Shown: positions 22,395 through 29,027 of the stretch, one piece after another
How the letters are laid out: every line of letters starts with the position of its first letter
Position numbering within the stretch: the first letter of the stretch is position 1
Virus record (IMG/VR): IMGVR_UViG_3300031711_000021
Span: 1-29,757 of that record
Origin: a virus
Strand: one strand, 5' to 3'
Length of the DNA: 29,757 nucleotides
Notes under the pieces: model-generated
What the model was told of the DNA's origin: nothing
Seen by the model: the letters and a program-made list of their open reading frames with translations, nothing else
The model's database searches: none
Translations under genes and position numbers: made by a program

Positions 22395-23969
22395 TTAGCC
22401 GTTCGCAATGTTGGTGATAATACCGAAACCGGGCGGGAAGTAGTTTTGCAGCACGCCGTCAGCGAAGACGCTGAAGTCGTAGCTGGGCTTCACCACAGGC
22501 CATTCGATCTGGTAGTAGTCACGCCGCATTTTGAACTGCAACAGGTTGCGCACGTTCGACAGCGGGTACGGCAGTTTGCTGCTGTAGAAAATGATCGTGC
22601 CGGGCGGCACGTTCGGGTGCAGCAGCACCTGCATAAGCTGTCCACCCGACATGGTGAAGCGGTTCAGGTATGAACCGACCACCGCGCCAGCCACCACTTG
22701 GTGGTTGGACAGTCCGCCGTCGCCGTCCTTGCTGTCCGACACGAAGCGGAACAGCGGTGCGCCGCCACCGGCAATGACCTTGTTGGTGATATTCTGAAGT
22801 TCTTGGCTGTTGACCAGCATCATGTCCGGGGCAAGACGGAAGTTGTCCCAGAACGACTTCAGGGCGGTGTTAATTTCCACCACGCCGCCTGCGCTGTCGG
22901 ACGTCAACGGCGTACCGGTGCCCGCCACGCCCGTGGGCATTGCGGCATAGTAGCTGTTGCTGCCCGGTGTGGTGACCTGGGAAATCAGGCCGTCGCACAG
23001 GTAAATGTTCGTGCTGTTGTCGGAAGCAGGCATGGACGAAGCCTGCTGGTTGCCCGCCGTCGCCAGCGCGGTAATGGCCACGCTGTTGATGGACGTTACG
23101 GCACCCAGCAATTCCGAACCGGCCGGACCCCAGAACCACGCATAACCCACGGCACCCTTGACGGCTACCACGGACGCGCTGGCCGACGCAGTGTAAGGCG
23201 GGTTACCGCCCGACGACGTCAGCACAACGGTGGCATTGGCAGACTTCTGCGCAGAACCGCCACCGAAGATCAGGCTGGAACCGTCCGTGTTGGAACGGGT
23301 AACGACGGCCGGGACGATAATGTTGTTGCCCGGCGCAGCATTGTTGCCACCGACGCTGTTGTAAGCGTCGAAGGCCAGCGCCACGCAGACCACCGAAAGG
23401 GTCTGCGACTGAAGCGTGCCACCCGTGCCCGCACCGGCAACGGTCGGTGTCGGGGTGGTGCCAAGCTGCACGTCGGCGTTGCCGCCGATAATCATTGCTT
23501 CTTCACCGATCATAACGGCGCGAAGCAAGTTGTCCACCGCCAGTTGCTTGGCGTCGTCCAGGTTCTTGGCAGCGAAGTCGGCCTGCCACGTCACGCTGTC
23601 GTCCAGGCCCCATGACTTGTACTGGGCCGTGTTGTTGACAACCTGCGTGGTGACCGAACCGCCGCGCTGACCTTCGCCAAGCGCAATGGACACCTTGTTG
23701 ATATTGATCCCGGTGACCGAAATCCAGTGGGTCGCCGTGCCGCCTTCCGCGCCCACGCGGGGAATACGGTTGCGAAGCGGCGTAATGACCGGGAACAGAA
23801 GCTTGGCATAGGGTTCCAGGTCGTACCAGACAAGGCCGGTGGCTTGGTTGATCGCCTTCAACAGTTCGGGCGGGTAACCGTTGCCGGGGGCCTTGCGAAG
23901 CGCGTCCCAGGACGCGTTCAGTTTGTCGGCGTCTTCGAAGGTGCCGCGTGTCGGGTTGAAAATATTCAT
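22395..23969 (-). CDS. Major capsid protein (HK97 fold)
   Basis: The 524-aa product follows the prohead protease gene. Its start is marked by GGAG and an ATG at 23969. The N-terminal part (LLFPVITPLRNRIPRVGAEGG, HWISVTGININKVSIALGEGQRGG, AVMIGEEAMIIGG) resembles the E-loop and spine helix region of HK97-type capsids. The C-terminal part (ALKSFWDNFRLAPDMMLVNSQEL, then NVRNLLQFKMRRDYYQIEWPVV) resembles the P-domain end. Between about residues 175 and 340 lies a large Gly/Ala/Ser-rich insertion with a beta-domain (VAVKGAVGYAWFWGPAGSE), which probably projects from the capsid surface. The length exceeds the roughly 300-400 residues common in this fold. Confidence 0.9.
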   Translation of the reverse strand: MNIFNPTRGTFEDADKLNASWDALRKAPGNGYPPELLKAINQATGLVWYDLEPYAKLLFPVITPLRNRIPRVGAEGGTATHWISVTGININKVSIALGEGQRGGSVTTQVVNNTAQYKSWGLDDSVTWQADFAAKNLDDAKQLAVDNLLRAVMIGEEAMIIGGNADVQLGTTPTPTVAGAGTGGTLQSQTLSVVCVALAFDAYNSVGGNNAAPGNNIIVPAVVTRSNTDGSSLIFGGGSAQKSANATVVLTSSGGNPPYTASASASVVAVKGAVGYAWFWGPAGSELLGAVTSINSVAITALATAGNQQASSMPASDNSTNIYLCDGLISQVTTPGSNSYYAAMPTGVAGTGTPLTSDSAGGVVEINTALKSFWDNFRLAPDMMLVNSQELQNITNKVIAGGGAPLFRFVSDSKDGDGGLSNHQVVAGAVVGSYLNRFTMSGGQLMQVLLHPNVPPGTIIFYSSKLPYPLSNVRNLLQFKMRRDYYQIEWPVVKPSYDFSVFADGVLQNYFPPGFGIITNIANG

Positions 23970-24043
23970 GGCGTTTTTCTCCGTTCAGTCAAAGCTTCCC
24001 CGTCAGCGGTTTCGGCGCTGCTTCAACGAAGCCTGTGTTGCTG

Positions 24044-24071
24044 AAAAAACGGCCCTATTATTGCGCGGGCC
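24044..24071 (-). terminator. Weak terminator or attenuator between protease and capsid genes
   Basis: On the minus strand GGCCC (24071-24067) and GGGCC (24055-24051) enclose an 11-base loop and are followed by GTTTTTT. The stem is only 5 bp, so termination would be partial at best. Confidence 0.3.
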
Positions 24072-24096
24072 AACGGCTAAGGGTTGAAAGGGTGTT

Positions 24097-25977
24097 TTAC
24101 CCGACGTTATTTCGGATAAAATTCGGCTTGTTCAGAATGCCCTTCAGCACAGCTTCGGGGGACGGCTTTTCTTCGACGGCCGCTTTCTTGGCGGGGTCTT
24201 CGACCGCACCGTCCTGCGCCTTCGACACCGCCACAGGGGTCTTGCCCGGTAGCGGCGGGTTCTTCTTCAGGGACTTCAGTTCGTTCTGAAGCGCTTCGAC
24301 CGACTTGGCCAACGGGCTGGACTCCAGCGCCTTGTTCAGTGCCGACGCAAGGGTGTCGACGCTAATTCCGGCGTCGACCGCTGCCGCCTTCTTCTTGGCG
24401 GTGGGTTTCTTCGGGTTGTCGTTTCCGCCCTGGTCGTCTTCTTCGTTGTCGTCACCACCATCGGTGTCTTCGGCTTCGTCGTCGCCACCGCCGTCATTGG
24501 GGCCTTTCTTGCCCTTCGTGGCGTCGGCCTTGGCGGCTTTCTTCATGGGCTTGTCGCACTTGGTGCAGGTCGCGGCACCCTTCTTGTTTTCCGCGCCGCA
24601 ATGCGGGCATTCCATAACCCCGCCTTTGGTGACGTCGGCGTGTTCGCAGGTCGCGCCAAGCGACTTCGCAAGGTCGTGCAGGTCCTGGGCTTTGGACTTC
24701 CAGTCCTGCTTCATGTCCATGGCTTCGTCGGGGACGGTTGCCCAGTCGCCACTCTGACCGGACGGGGCCGACTTGGCCACGACGTCTTCCGCGAATTTCG
24801 AAAGGTTGTCGAAGCCGGGTTCGCCGGTCCGGTCGCCAATGGCCTTGGTCAGAATTTCGGCAGCACCTTCGCCACCGAAGCCGAAGCGCTTCATAATGTC
24901 CTGCGCCTTGTCGGCATAGGCAATGTAGTCGGAATACGGCATGCCGTAATCGTTTCCGCCTTCGCCCGAAAGCATTTCGCCAATTTCTTCGTCGACGTAT
25001 GCCTTGGTCGCGTCGGCGCAAAGCTGAAGCAGTTCGCTGAAGCGCGTACCGACTTGGCTGCCATCGCCTTCCATGGTTTCTTCCGCGACAATGGCACCGC
25101 GAAGCAGGTTCAGCCGGTCCAGAAGACCAATGGCTGACATGGCGGTCAGCAAACCTTTGCGCATGTCGCCACGCGCGTCCGGTGTCGTAATATTTTTCTT
25201 CACGTTGGTCTCCGTCTTGTTGGGTTGGTCTGCGGACGGGCCGTCAGCAGAAATTGCTTCCTGCCACGCGGCAGTAATTGCGCCCTTGACCGTGTCCAGG
25301 GCTTCGGCGGAATAAGGCGTTTGGTTCTTCGCCTTGCTGATGTAATTCCAGGCGGAACGAATGCGCTGTTCGGAAAATGCGCCCTTTACCTTCAGCGGGA
25401 AGCGGGCCTTCTTGTCGTCTTGCAAACCTGGGTCCGCATACCCTTCGTCGGTTTCGTCGGCGGCTGCCTTCTTGATTTCTTCCACGACTTTCTTTCCCGC
25501 CTTTTCCAATTCAGCGGCGGCGGCCTTGGCGTCGACCTTCAGCGTAATTTCCTGGGTTTCGTCCATGACGACGGGCTTCTGTTCCCAAATTTTGCTGTCG
25601 GCCGGAACGGCTTTTTCAATCTTTTCCAGCAAGCCATGGTTGTTGCCCAACCAGTTCGCCACGGCGTTTTGGTCCATGGCGACAATGTTGGCAAACTGAC
25701 TGTCGTTGAAGCCGCATGCTTCGGCCACCGACTTGCGCAACGCACTTTGCGCACCCGCCATTTTCAGGCAGCGTGCAATTCGTTTGGCGGGGGTTTCGGA
25801 AAGACCCACGGGCGCGGGCGCGGCGGTCTTGACAACCGGTTCAGGTTTGGGTTCGACCGGTTCTGTCTTCTGCGACTTGCGCAGGCTTTCGACGGCGGAC
25901 GTCAATGCGTCCCCGTCCAGCTTGTTGACGGCCGCCATGAGTTCGCTGCGAAGCTGTTCTTCGTTGCTTTTGGTCAT
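24097..25977 (-). CDS. Candidate nested scaffold protein from internal start, 626 aa
   Basis: In frame with the protease gene, the ATG at 25977 (Met151, MTKSNEEQLRSEL) is preceded by GAGGA with a spacing of 10 bases, a good ribosome binding site. It lies right after the end of the protease domain. The product would hold the helical, DUF6582-like, zinc-ribbon and coiled-coil parts but not the protease. This repeats the lambda C/Nu3 design, where a scaffold is translated from within the protease gene. Not proven by sequence alone. Confidence 0.45.
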   Translation of the reverse strand: MTKSNEEQLRSELMAAVNKLDGDALTSAVESLRKSQKTEPVEPKPEPVVKTAAPAPVGLSETPAKRIARCLKMAGAQSALRKSVAEACGFNDSQFANIVAMDQNAVANWLGNNHGLLEKIEKAVPADSKIWEQKPVVMDETQEITLKVDAKAAAAELEKAGKKVVEEIKKAAADETDEGYADPGLQDDKKARFPLKVKGAFSEQRIRSAWNYISKAKNQTPYSAEALDTVKGAITAAWQEAISADGPSADQPNKTETNVKKNITTPDARGDMRKGLLTAMSAIGLLDRLNLLRGAIVAEETMEGDGSQVGTRFSELLQLCADATKAYVDEEIGEMLSGEGGNDYGMPYSDYIAYADKAQDIMKRFGFGGEGAAEILTKAIGDRTGEPGFDNLSKFAEDVVAKSAPSGQSGDWATVPDEAMDMKQDWKSKAQDLHDLAKSLGATCEHADVTKGGVMECPHCGAENKKGAATCTKCDKPMKKAAKADATKGKKGPNDGGGDDEAEDTDGGDDNEEDDQGGNDNPKKPTAKKKAAAVDAGISVDTLASALNKALESSPLAKSVEALQNELKSLKKNPPLPGKTPVAVSKAQDGAVEDPAKKAAVEEKPSPEAVLKGILNKPNFIRNNVG

Positions 25978-26427
25978 GGCGGCTTTTTCCTCGCTTTCAA
26001 TATTGACGGCTTTGAACACGTCAATAATGGCTTCTGGGTTGGCAGGACGGTCGACCAGCGAAATTTCAATAAGCTGAAGACCGGTAATGGTGTGCTGGTC
26101 GGTGGGGTCGCGCGCCGTGGCGTTGCCACCAATGCTGAAGGCCTTGTAGACGCCTTCCTTAACTTTCAGCCATGCCAGCGGGTCGACAATTTTGCAGCCA
26201 ATGTACAGGCCTTTGTCGTCCACTTCGGCGGTCTTGGCCACGCCCACGGCTGTCATGCCGTGCATTTCCCGAATGTTGGCGAATTTCATGTATTCGGGCA
26301 GGGACCCCTTTATGGCGTCCAGGGTGATTATGTCGCCGTCAAAGTCACGCGCAGGCGTGCTGGCGTAGCCGAAAACCATTTGCTGGTCGTCGTTGCGCTT
26401 GGTGATGCTGACGGAAAAGTGTTTCAT
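24097..26427 (-). CDS. Prohead protease fused to scaffold-like and zinc-ribbon regions, 776 aa
   Basis: The N-terminal 140 residues are a prohead serine protease: VFGYASTPARDFDGDI, IREMHG with catalytic H56, VYKAFSIGG with S98, and QLIEISLVDRPANPEA. Downstream come charged helices, a DUF6582-like part (about 339-391, FPLKVKGAFSEQRIRSAW and PYSAEALDTVKGAITAAW), and a HDLAKSLGATC element near 580-594. Next is a zinc ribbon (about 605-627, CPHC ... CTKC), an acidic low-complexity run (about 640-680), and a C-terminal coiled coil. This length suggests that the protease and scaffold functions are joined, as in some phages. A strong internal start at 25977 may make the scaffold alone. The ATG at 26427 follows AAGG. 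Confidence 0.88.
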   Translation of the reverse strand: MKHFSVSITKRNDDQQMVFGYASTPARDFDGDIITLDAIKGSLPEYMKFANIREMHGMTAVGVAKTAEVDDKGLYIGCKIVDPLAWLKVKEGVYKAFSIGGNATARDPTDQHTITGLQLIEISLVDRPANPEAIIDVFKAVNIESEEKAAMTKSNEEQLRSELMAAVNKLDGDALTSAVESLRKSQKTEPVEPKPEPVVKTAAPAPVGLSETPAKRIARCLKMAGAQSALRKSVAEACGFNDSQFANIVAMDQNAVANWLGNNHGLLEKIEKAVPADSKIWEQKPVVMDETQEITLKVDAKAAAAELEKAGKKVVEEIKKAAADETDEGYADPGLQDDKKARFPLKVKGAFSEQRIRSAWNYISKAKNQTPYSAEALDTVKGAITAAWQEAISADGPSADQPNKTETNVKKNITTPDARGDMRKGLLTAMSAIGLLDRLNLLRGAIVAEETMEGDGSQVGTRFSELLQLCADATKAYVDEEIGEMLSGEGGNDYGMPYSDYIAYADKAQDIMKRFGFGGEGAAEILTKAIGDRTGEPGFDNLSKFAEDVVAKSAPSGQSGDWATVPDEAMDMKQDWKSKAQDLHDLAKSLGATCEHADVTKGGVMECPHCGAENKKGAATCTKCDKPMKKAAKADATKGKKGPNDGGGDDEAEDTDGGDDNEEDDQGGNDNPKKPTAKKKAAAVDAGISVDTLASALNKALESSPLAKSVEALQNELKSLKKNPPLPGKTPVAVSKAQDGAVEDPAKKAAVEEKPSPEAVLKGILNKPNFIRNNVG

Positions 26428-26444
26428 TTCCAGACCTTAGTTGA

Positions 26445-26461
26445 TGCGACAGCCTGTCGCA
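26445..26461. promoter_or_regulatory. Inverted repeat, possible operator, in the divergent intergenic region
   Basis: TGCGACA (26445-26451) and TGTCGCA (26455-26461) are perfect inverted copies with a 3-base spacer. The repeat lies between the plus-strand -35 element at 26471 and the protease start at 26427, so a bound dimeric protein could affect either direction. As RNA it could be a small hairpin in the protease leader. Confidence 0.5.
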
Positions 26462-26470
26462 GAATTACTC

Positions 26471-26498
26471 TTGAAACCCCTGGAAAACAGCCTATATT
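26471..26498 (+). promoter_or_regulatory. Sigma70-like promoter of the rightward accessory genes
   Basis: TTGAAA (26471-26476) and TATATT (26493-26498) are 16 bases apart, 26 bases upstream of the 26524 start. The flanking sequence ATTACTC before the -35 element resembles TTTACTCG before the -35 element at 28971, suggesting a shared promoter type. Confidence 0.65.
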
Positions 26499-26523
26499 TC
26501 GAGTGTCTTCGGAAAGGACACCC

Positions 26524-27759
26524 ATGCAACACGAATACAAAATTCCCGCCGAACGGAAGTTCGAAGTCGATGCGTCTGTGGCCAAGTTGGTCAAGAAAGC
26601 CAACCGCTTCGGCGTCGTCCCCATTTCCTGGAAGTGGGGCGAAGAATTCGTTGAACACAAAAAGTGGCTGGACGAAAATGGCTGGTCACGCGAAGCCGAC
26701 TTTGCCTACCGCATGCTGTCGTTCGAAGGCGAACCGGCCAAGGTCGGCGGGTACAGCTTCATAGCGCGCGTCGAATTCGAAGGCGGCGGCTGCATTGTCC
26801 AGACCGTCCCAGGCGAACACGTCCCGCCCCAATACCTGAACACCGACAGTCATTGCGACCACTGCAACTCGAAACGCTACCGCAAGGACGTCTTTATTGT
26901 CCGCAGCGAAAGCGGCGACCATAAGCAGGTCGGCCGTCAGTGTCTGCAAGACTTCCTGGGCAACGACCCCAAGCAAATTTTGTCCCGGTTCCAATTCGAA
27001 CGTCAGCTTGGCGACATGCTGGACGAAGAAGGCCGTTATTTCGAACGCCAGACCTTCGCTTACTTTGCCCTGCCGCTACTGACCGACGCTGCGACTTGCA
27101 TTCGCCTGTTCGGCTGGGTGTCCAAGGGAATGGCCAACAACCGTGAAGACCTGACCCCGACCATTTCACTGGTGCGTTGCAAGGACAGTTGGGACTACAA
27201 GGACCGGAAGTGGTGGGAAGAAAAAGTCCAGCCGTTCCAGAATGAAGGTGACGCCAAGCTGGCGGACGAAACCATTGCCTGGGCCAAGGCGCTGAAAAGC
27301 GATAACGAATACCTGCATAACCTGTCGGTCATATTCAACGCCGAATATATTTCCCAGCCCAAGTACCTGGGGCTGGCGGTTTCGGCGGTGTCAGCCTTCC
27401 TGCGCGAAAAACAGCGTGCGGAAGAACTCAACATGAAGAAAGACCTGAACAAGAAAAGCGAATACCAGGGCGAAATTAAACAGCGGCTGCGCGACATACC
27501 CGTGCGAATGGAAGCTGCCATTGGGTTGCCCCCTACCGAATGGGGCACCAGCACCCTGTACAAGTTCAGGGACGAAGCTGGGAACGTCTACAGTGTCATT
27601 ACCCAGGCGAACTTCGAAATTGGCGTGCTGGAAGCCGGGTTCTTGACCGGCACCGTGAAGAAGCACAAGGAGTACAATGGGACCAAAGAAACCCAGTTAA
27701 GCCGGTGCGTGGTCGCCAAAGTATGTGTGAACAAACAGAAGGTGCTGAATGGAATTTAG
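26524..27759 (+). CDS. Hypothetical phage protein with Cys cluster, 411 aa
   Basis: Start at 26524 (MQHEYKIPAERK) follows GGAAAGGA; the much longer open frame upstream lies opposite the protease gene and is discarded. A possible metal site is C111-D-H-C114 with H110, followed by the conserved-looking KQVGRQCLQDFLGN (C140). The middle is helical and aromatic (SWDYKDRKWWEEKVQPF). The C-terminal 80 residues look beta-rich (LYKFRDEAGNVYSVITQANFEIG). I know similar CxxC plus QVGxxCLxDFLG proteins in phages and plasmids only as hypotheticals; nucleic acid binding is possible. It is first in a rightward operon with two small overlapping genes. Confidence 0.88.
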   Translation: MQHEYKIPAERKFEVDASVAKLVKKANRFGVVPISWKWGEEFVEHKKWLDENGWSREADFAYRMLSFEGEPAKVGGYSFIARVEFEGGGCIVQTVPGEHVPPQYLNTDSHCDHCNSKRYRKDVFIVRSESGDHKQVGRQCLQDFLGNDPKQILSRFQFERQLGDMLDEEGRYFERQTFAYFALPLLTDAATCIRLFGWVSKGMANNREDLTPTISLVRCKDSWDYKDRKWWEEKVQPFQNEGDAKLADETIAWAKALKSDNEYLHNLSVIFNAEYISQPKYLGLAVSAVSAFLREKQRAEELNMKKDLNKKSEYQGEIKQRLRDIPVRMEAAIGLPPTEWGTSTLYKFRDEAGNVYSVITQANFEIGVLEAGFLTGTVKKHKEYNGTKETQLSRCVVAKVCVNKQKVLNGI

Positions 27760-27937
27760 CCCAGCGGAACTGGAAACAATAATAGCGGCCCTGAAATGGG
27801 TCGGGCGCGACTACCACAATATCGCGGTGAATTCACCTGAAGGCCGTGACCTTCAAGGCAAGAAATTCAAGGACCTGGAAAAAGAAGCCTGGGAACTATT
27901 GGCAAAACTGAAACCAAATGCCGACCCACGGGTTTAA
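27749..27937 (+). CDS. Hypothetical small acidic/helical protein, 62 aa
   Basis: The ATG at 27749 overlaps the end of the 411-aa gene by 11 bases and has AAGG just upstream. The product (MEFSPAELETIIAALKWVGRD ...) looks fully helical, with a KKFKDLEKEAWELLAKLK amphipathic helix. Proteins of this size and pattern are common in phage accessory regions and remain unassigned. The next gene overlaps its end by 20 bases, so the three genes are probably one transcript. Confidence 0.75.
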   Translation: MEFSPAELETIIAALKWVGRDYHNIAVNSPEGRDLQGKKFKDLEKEAWELLAKLKPNADPRV

Positions 27938-28151
27938 GGACCACACCGGTTTCAAGACCAACCGGCTGACACGGCTTATTGACGCCACGGCGCTGGACCG
28001 GTTTGCCCAGACCCTGCCGCATGACGTCGACTGCCCCGTCCACGGCCACCTTGCCCGGCTGCGCCTGACTTACAGGCGTATGGCGAAGCGTTTGGCGTTG
28101 TTGGAAATAGAAGCTTTCAGCGAAGAGTACCGCAGGCTTTACGTGCGGTAG
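27918..28151 (+). CDS. Hypothetical basic protein with CPVHGH motif, 77 aa
   Basis: The frame begins at 27918 (MPTHGFKDH) and overlaps the previous gene by 20 bases. The ribosome binding site is weak, which lowers confidence in the exact start. The product has HDVDCPVHGHLARLRL in the middle, a possible Cys/His site, and a basic helical C-terminus (YRRMAKRLALLEIEAFSEEYRRLY). No family is recognised. It is the last gene before a minus-strand gene pair. Confidence 0.6.
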   Translation: MPTHGFKDHTGFKTNRLTRLIDATALDRFAQTLPHDVDCPVHGHLARLRLTYRRMAKRLALLEIEAFSEEYRRLYVR

Positions 28152-28172
28152 CGTACCGGGTCCGGTGCGCTT

Positions 28173-28200
28173 CGGGCGCAATACTGGCGCGGGGCGAGCC
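28173..28200 (+). repeat. Intergenic repeat copy 1: CGGGCGCA-N12-GGCGAGCC
   Basis: CGGGCGCA (28173-28180), 12 variable bases, then GGCGAGCC (28193-28200) followed by TATA. A matching element lies at 29644-29670. Both follow closely after the last gene of a plus-strand run. A small hairpin, TGCGC-TTCGG-GCGCA (28166-28180), overlaps this copy. Confidence 0.6.
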
Positions 28201-28224
28201 TATACCGCAAAAAATTAAGGGGTG

Positions 28225-28569
28225 TCAATGGAACGGAAATGCCCGGTCGGCTAGGTAGCCGATTATTCCAGCCATGACGGCAATAATGGACGCTGGAATT
28301 TTCCCGATGCGGTCGTCCATGGCTTTTTGCAACAGCGCCAGCGTGGCTTCAATTCTTGTGAACATGGCTGTGTTCTGGTTGCGCACCATTTCACAAACTT
28401 CTTCGTGGGAAGTTATTTTGCGCATCGCAGCGGCGGCGTCGTCGCGTGCGTCCTGGTCCATTTCTTCCATTCCCCCAATTACTCGGTCTGTTGAAGATTG
28501 AAGTTGTTCGACCTGACGCACTTCACCCAATATTTCAGAAGCAAGTGACGGTGCGCGGTGTTTGGCCAT
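28225..28569 (-). CDS. Hypothetical coiled-coil protein with C-terminal membrane helix, 114 aa
   Basis: Start at 28569 (MAKHRAPSLASEI) lies one base after the stop of the upstream gene; the longer frame is antisense noise. The first 85 residues are charged and helical (EILGEVRQVEQLQSS, DARDDAAAAMRKITSHEEV). About residues 90-110 form a single hydrophobic helix (IPASIIAVMAGIIGYLADRAF) at the C-terminus. This tail-anchored layout resembles haemolysin XhlA-like and some holin-associated proteins, but also phage membrane inhibitors, so no role is assigned. It is coupled with the 28571-28921 gene in a small leftward operon. Confidence 0.75.
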   Translation of the reverse strand: MAKHRAPSLASEILGEVRQVEQLQSSTDRVIGGMEEMDQDARDDAAAAMRKITSHEEVCEMVRNQNTAMFTRIEATLALLQKAMDDRIGKIPASIIAVMAGIIGYLADRAFPFH

Positions 28570-28570
28570 G

Positions 28571-28921
28571 TCAGCCGCCGTCGCCTTCGTCTTTATGAAG
28601 TGGGCAGTCAGCGCCAAGGGAAACAGCGCCGTCGTGCATGGTTTTGATAAGCGCAAGGTCGGCCTTACTGTGACGGGCGTTAGCCTTGGAAACGTCCAGG
28701 CCTTTGCTTGTTTCCTTGGTCTTCCCACAATTGGCACCGTCGACCAGTTCGGCCATGGCGTCGTGGGCCTTCTGCACCAAGGCCTTGTCCTTCTTGCCAT
28801 GCCGCTGCCCCATTTTGGACAGGCTTTCGGCAAGGTCCGAAAAGGTCGGCCGGGCGGCGACCGGGGCCGCCTTGGTCAGTTCCGGGTTGGCGTCCAATAT
28901 GGAATTCAGGGAAGTGGCCAT
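28571..28921 (-). CDS. Hypothetical protein with two internal HD/Cys repeats, 116 aa
   Basis: The ATG at 28921 follows AAAGGA. Two related segments are visible: R40-C65 (RHGKKDKALVQKAHDAMAEL ending GANC) and R83-C106 (RHSKADLALIKTMHDGAVSL ending GADC). The common pattern is RH-x-K-x-D-x-AL, then HD, then G-A-x-C, consistent with a helical hairpin motif found in phage proteins. A related HDLAKSLGATC element lies inside the protease fusion protein. The N-terminal 35 residues are Ala/Pro-rich. Function unknown. Confidence 0.8.
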   Translation of the reverse strand: MATSLNSILDANPELTKAAPVAARPTFSDLAESLSKMGQRHGKKDKALVQKAHDAMAELVDGANCGKTKETSKGLDVSKANARHSKADLALIKTMHDGAVSLGADCPLHKDEGDGG

Positions 28922-28962
28922 GACAGTCCTTTCGAAATTACGATGCGGCGTCCTGCCGCACC

Positions 28963-29010
28963 TTTACTCGTTGAACCTGGGGGCCACCGGCCCTATGTTT
29001 ACTCGTAAAC
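28963..29010 (+). promoter_or_regulatory. Promoter with flanking operator-like repeats
   Basis: TTGAAC (28971-28976) and TATGTT (28994-28999) are 17 bases apart, about 29 bases upstream of the 29028 start. TTTACTCGT occurs twice, at 28963-28971 and 28998-29006. The second copy is part of the inverted repeat GTTTAC-TC-GTAAAC (28997-29010), which covers the -10 end and start point. The placement fits repressor control. Confidence 0.6.
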
Positions 29011-29027
29011 CCTTGGAAAGGAATTTC

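Noticed and set aside
21933-24093. 13-base repeat GGGTTGAAAGGGT at 21933-21945 and 24081-24093, both just after a stop codon
   Set aside because: Exact 13-base matches are expected several times by chance in a sequence this long. The shared position is suggestive but not enough.
25225-26523. Upstream extension of the 26524 gene to 844 codons
   Set aside because: It runs antisense through the protease gene and across a promoter; the ATG at 26524 has a strong ribosome binding site.
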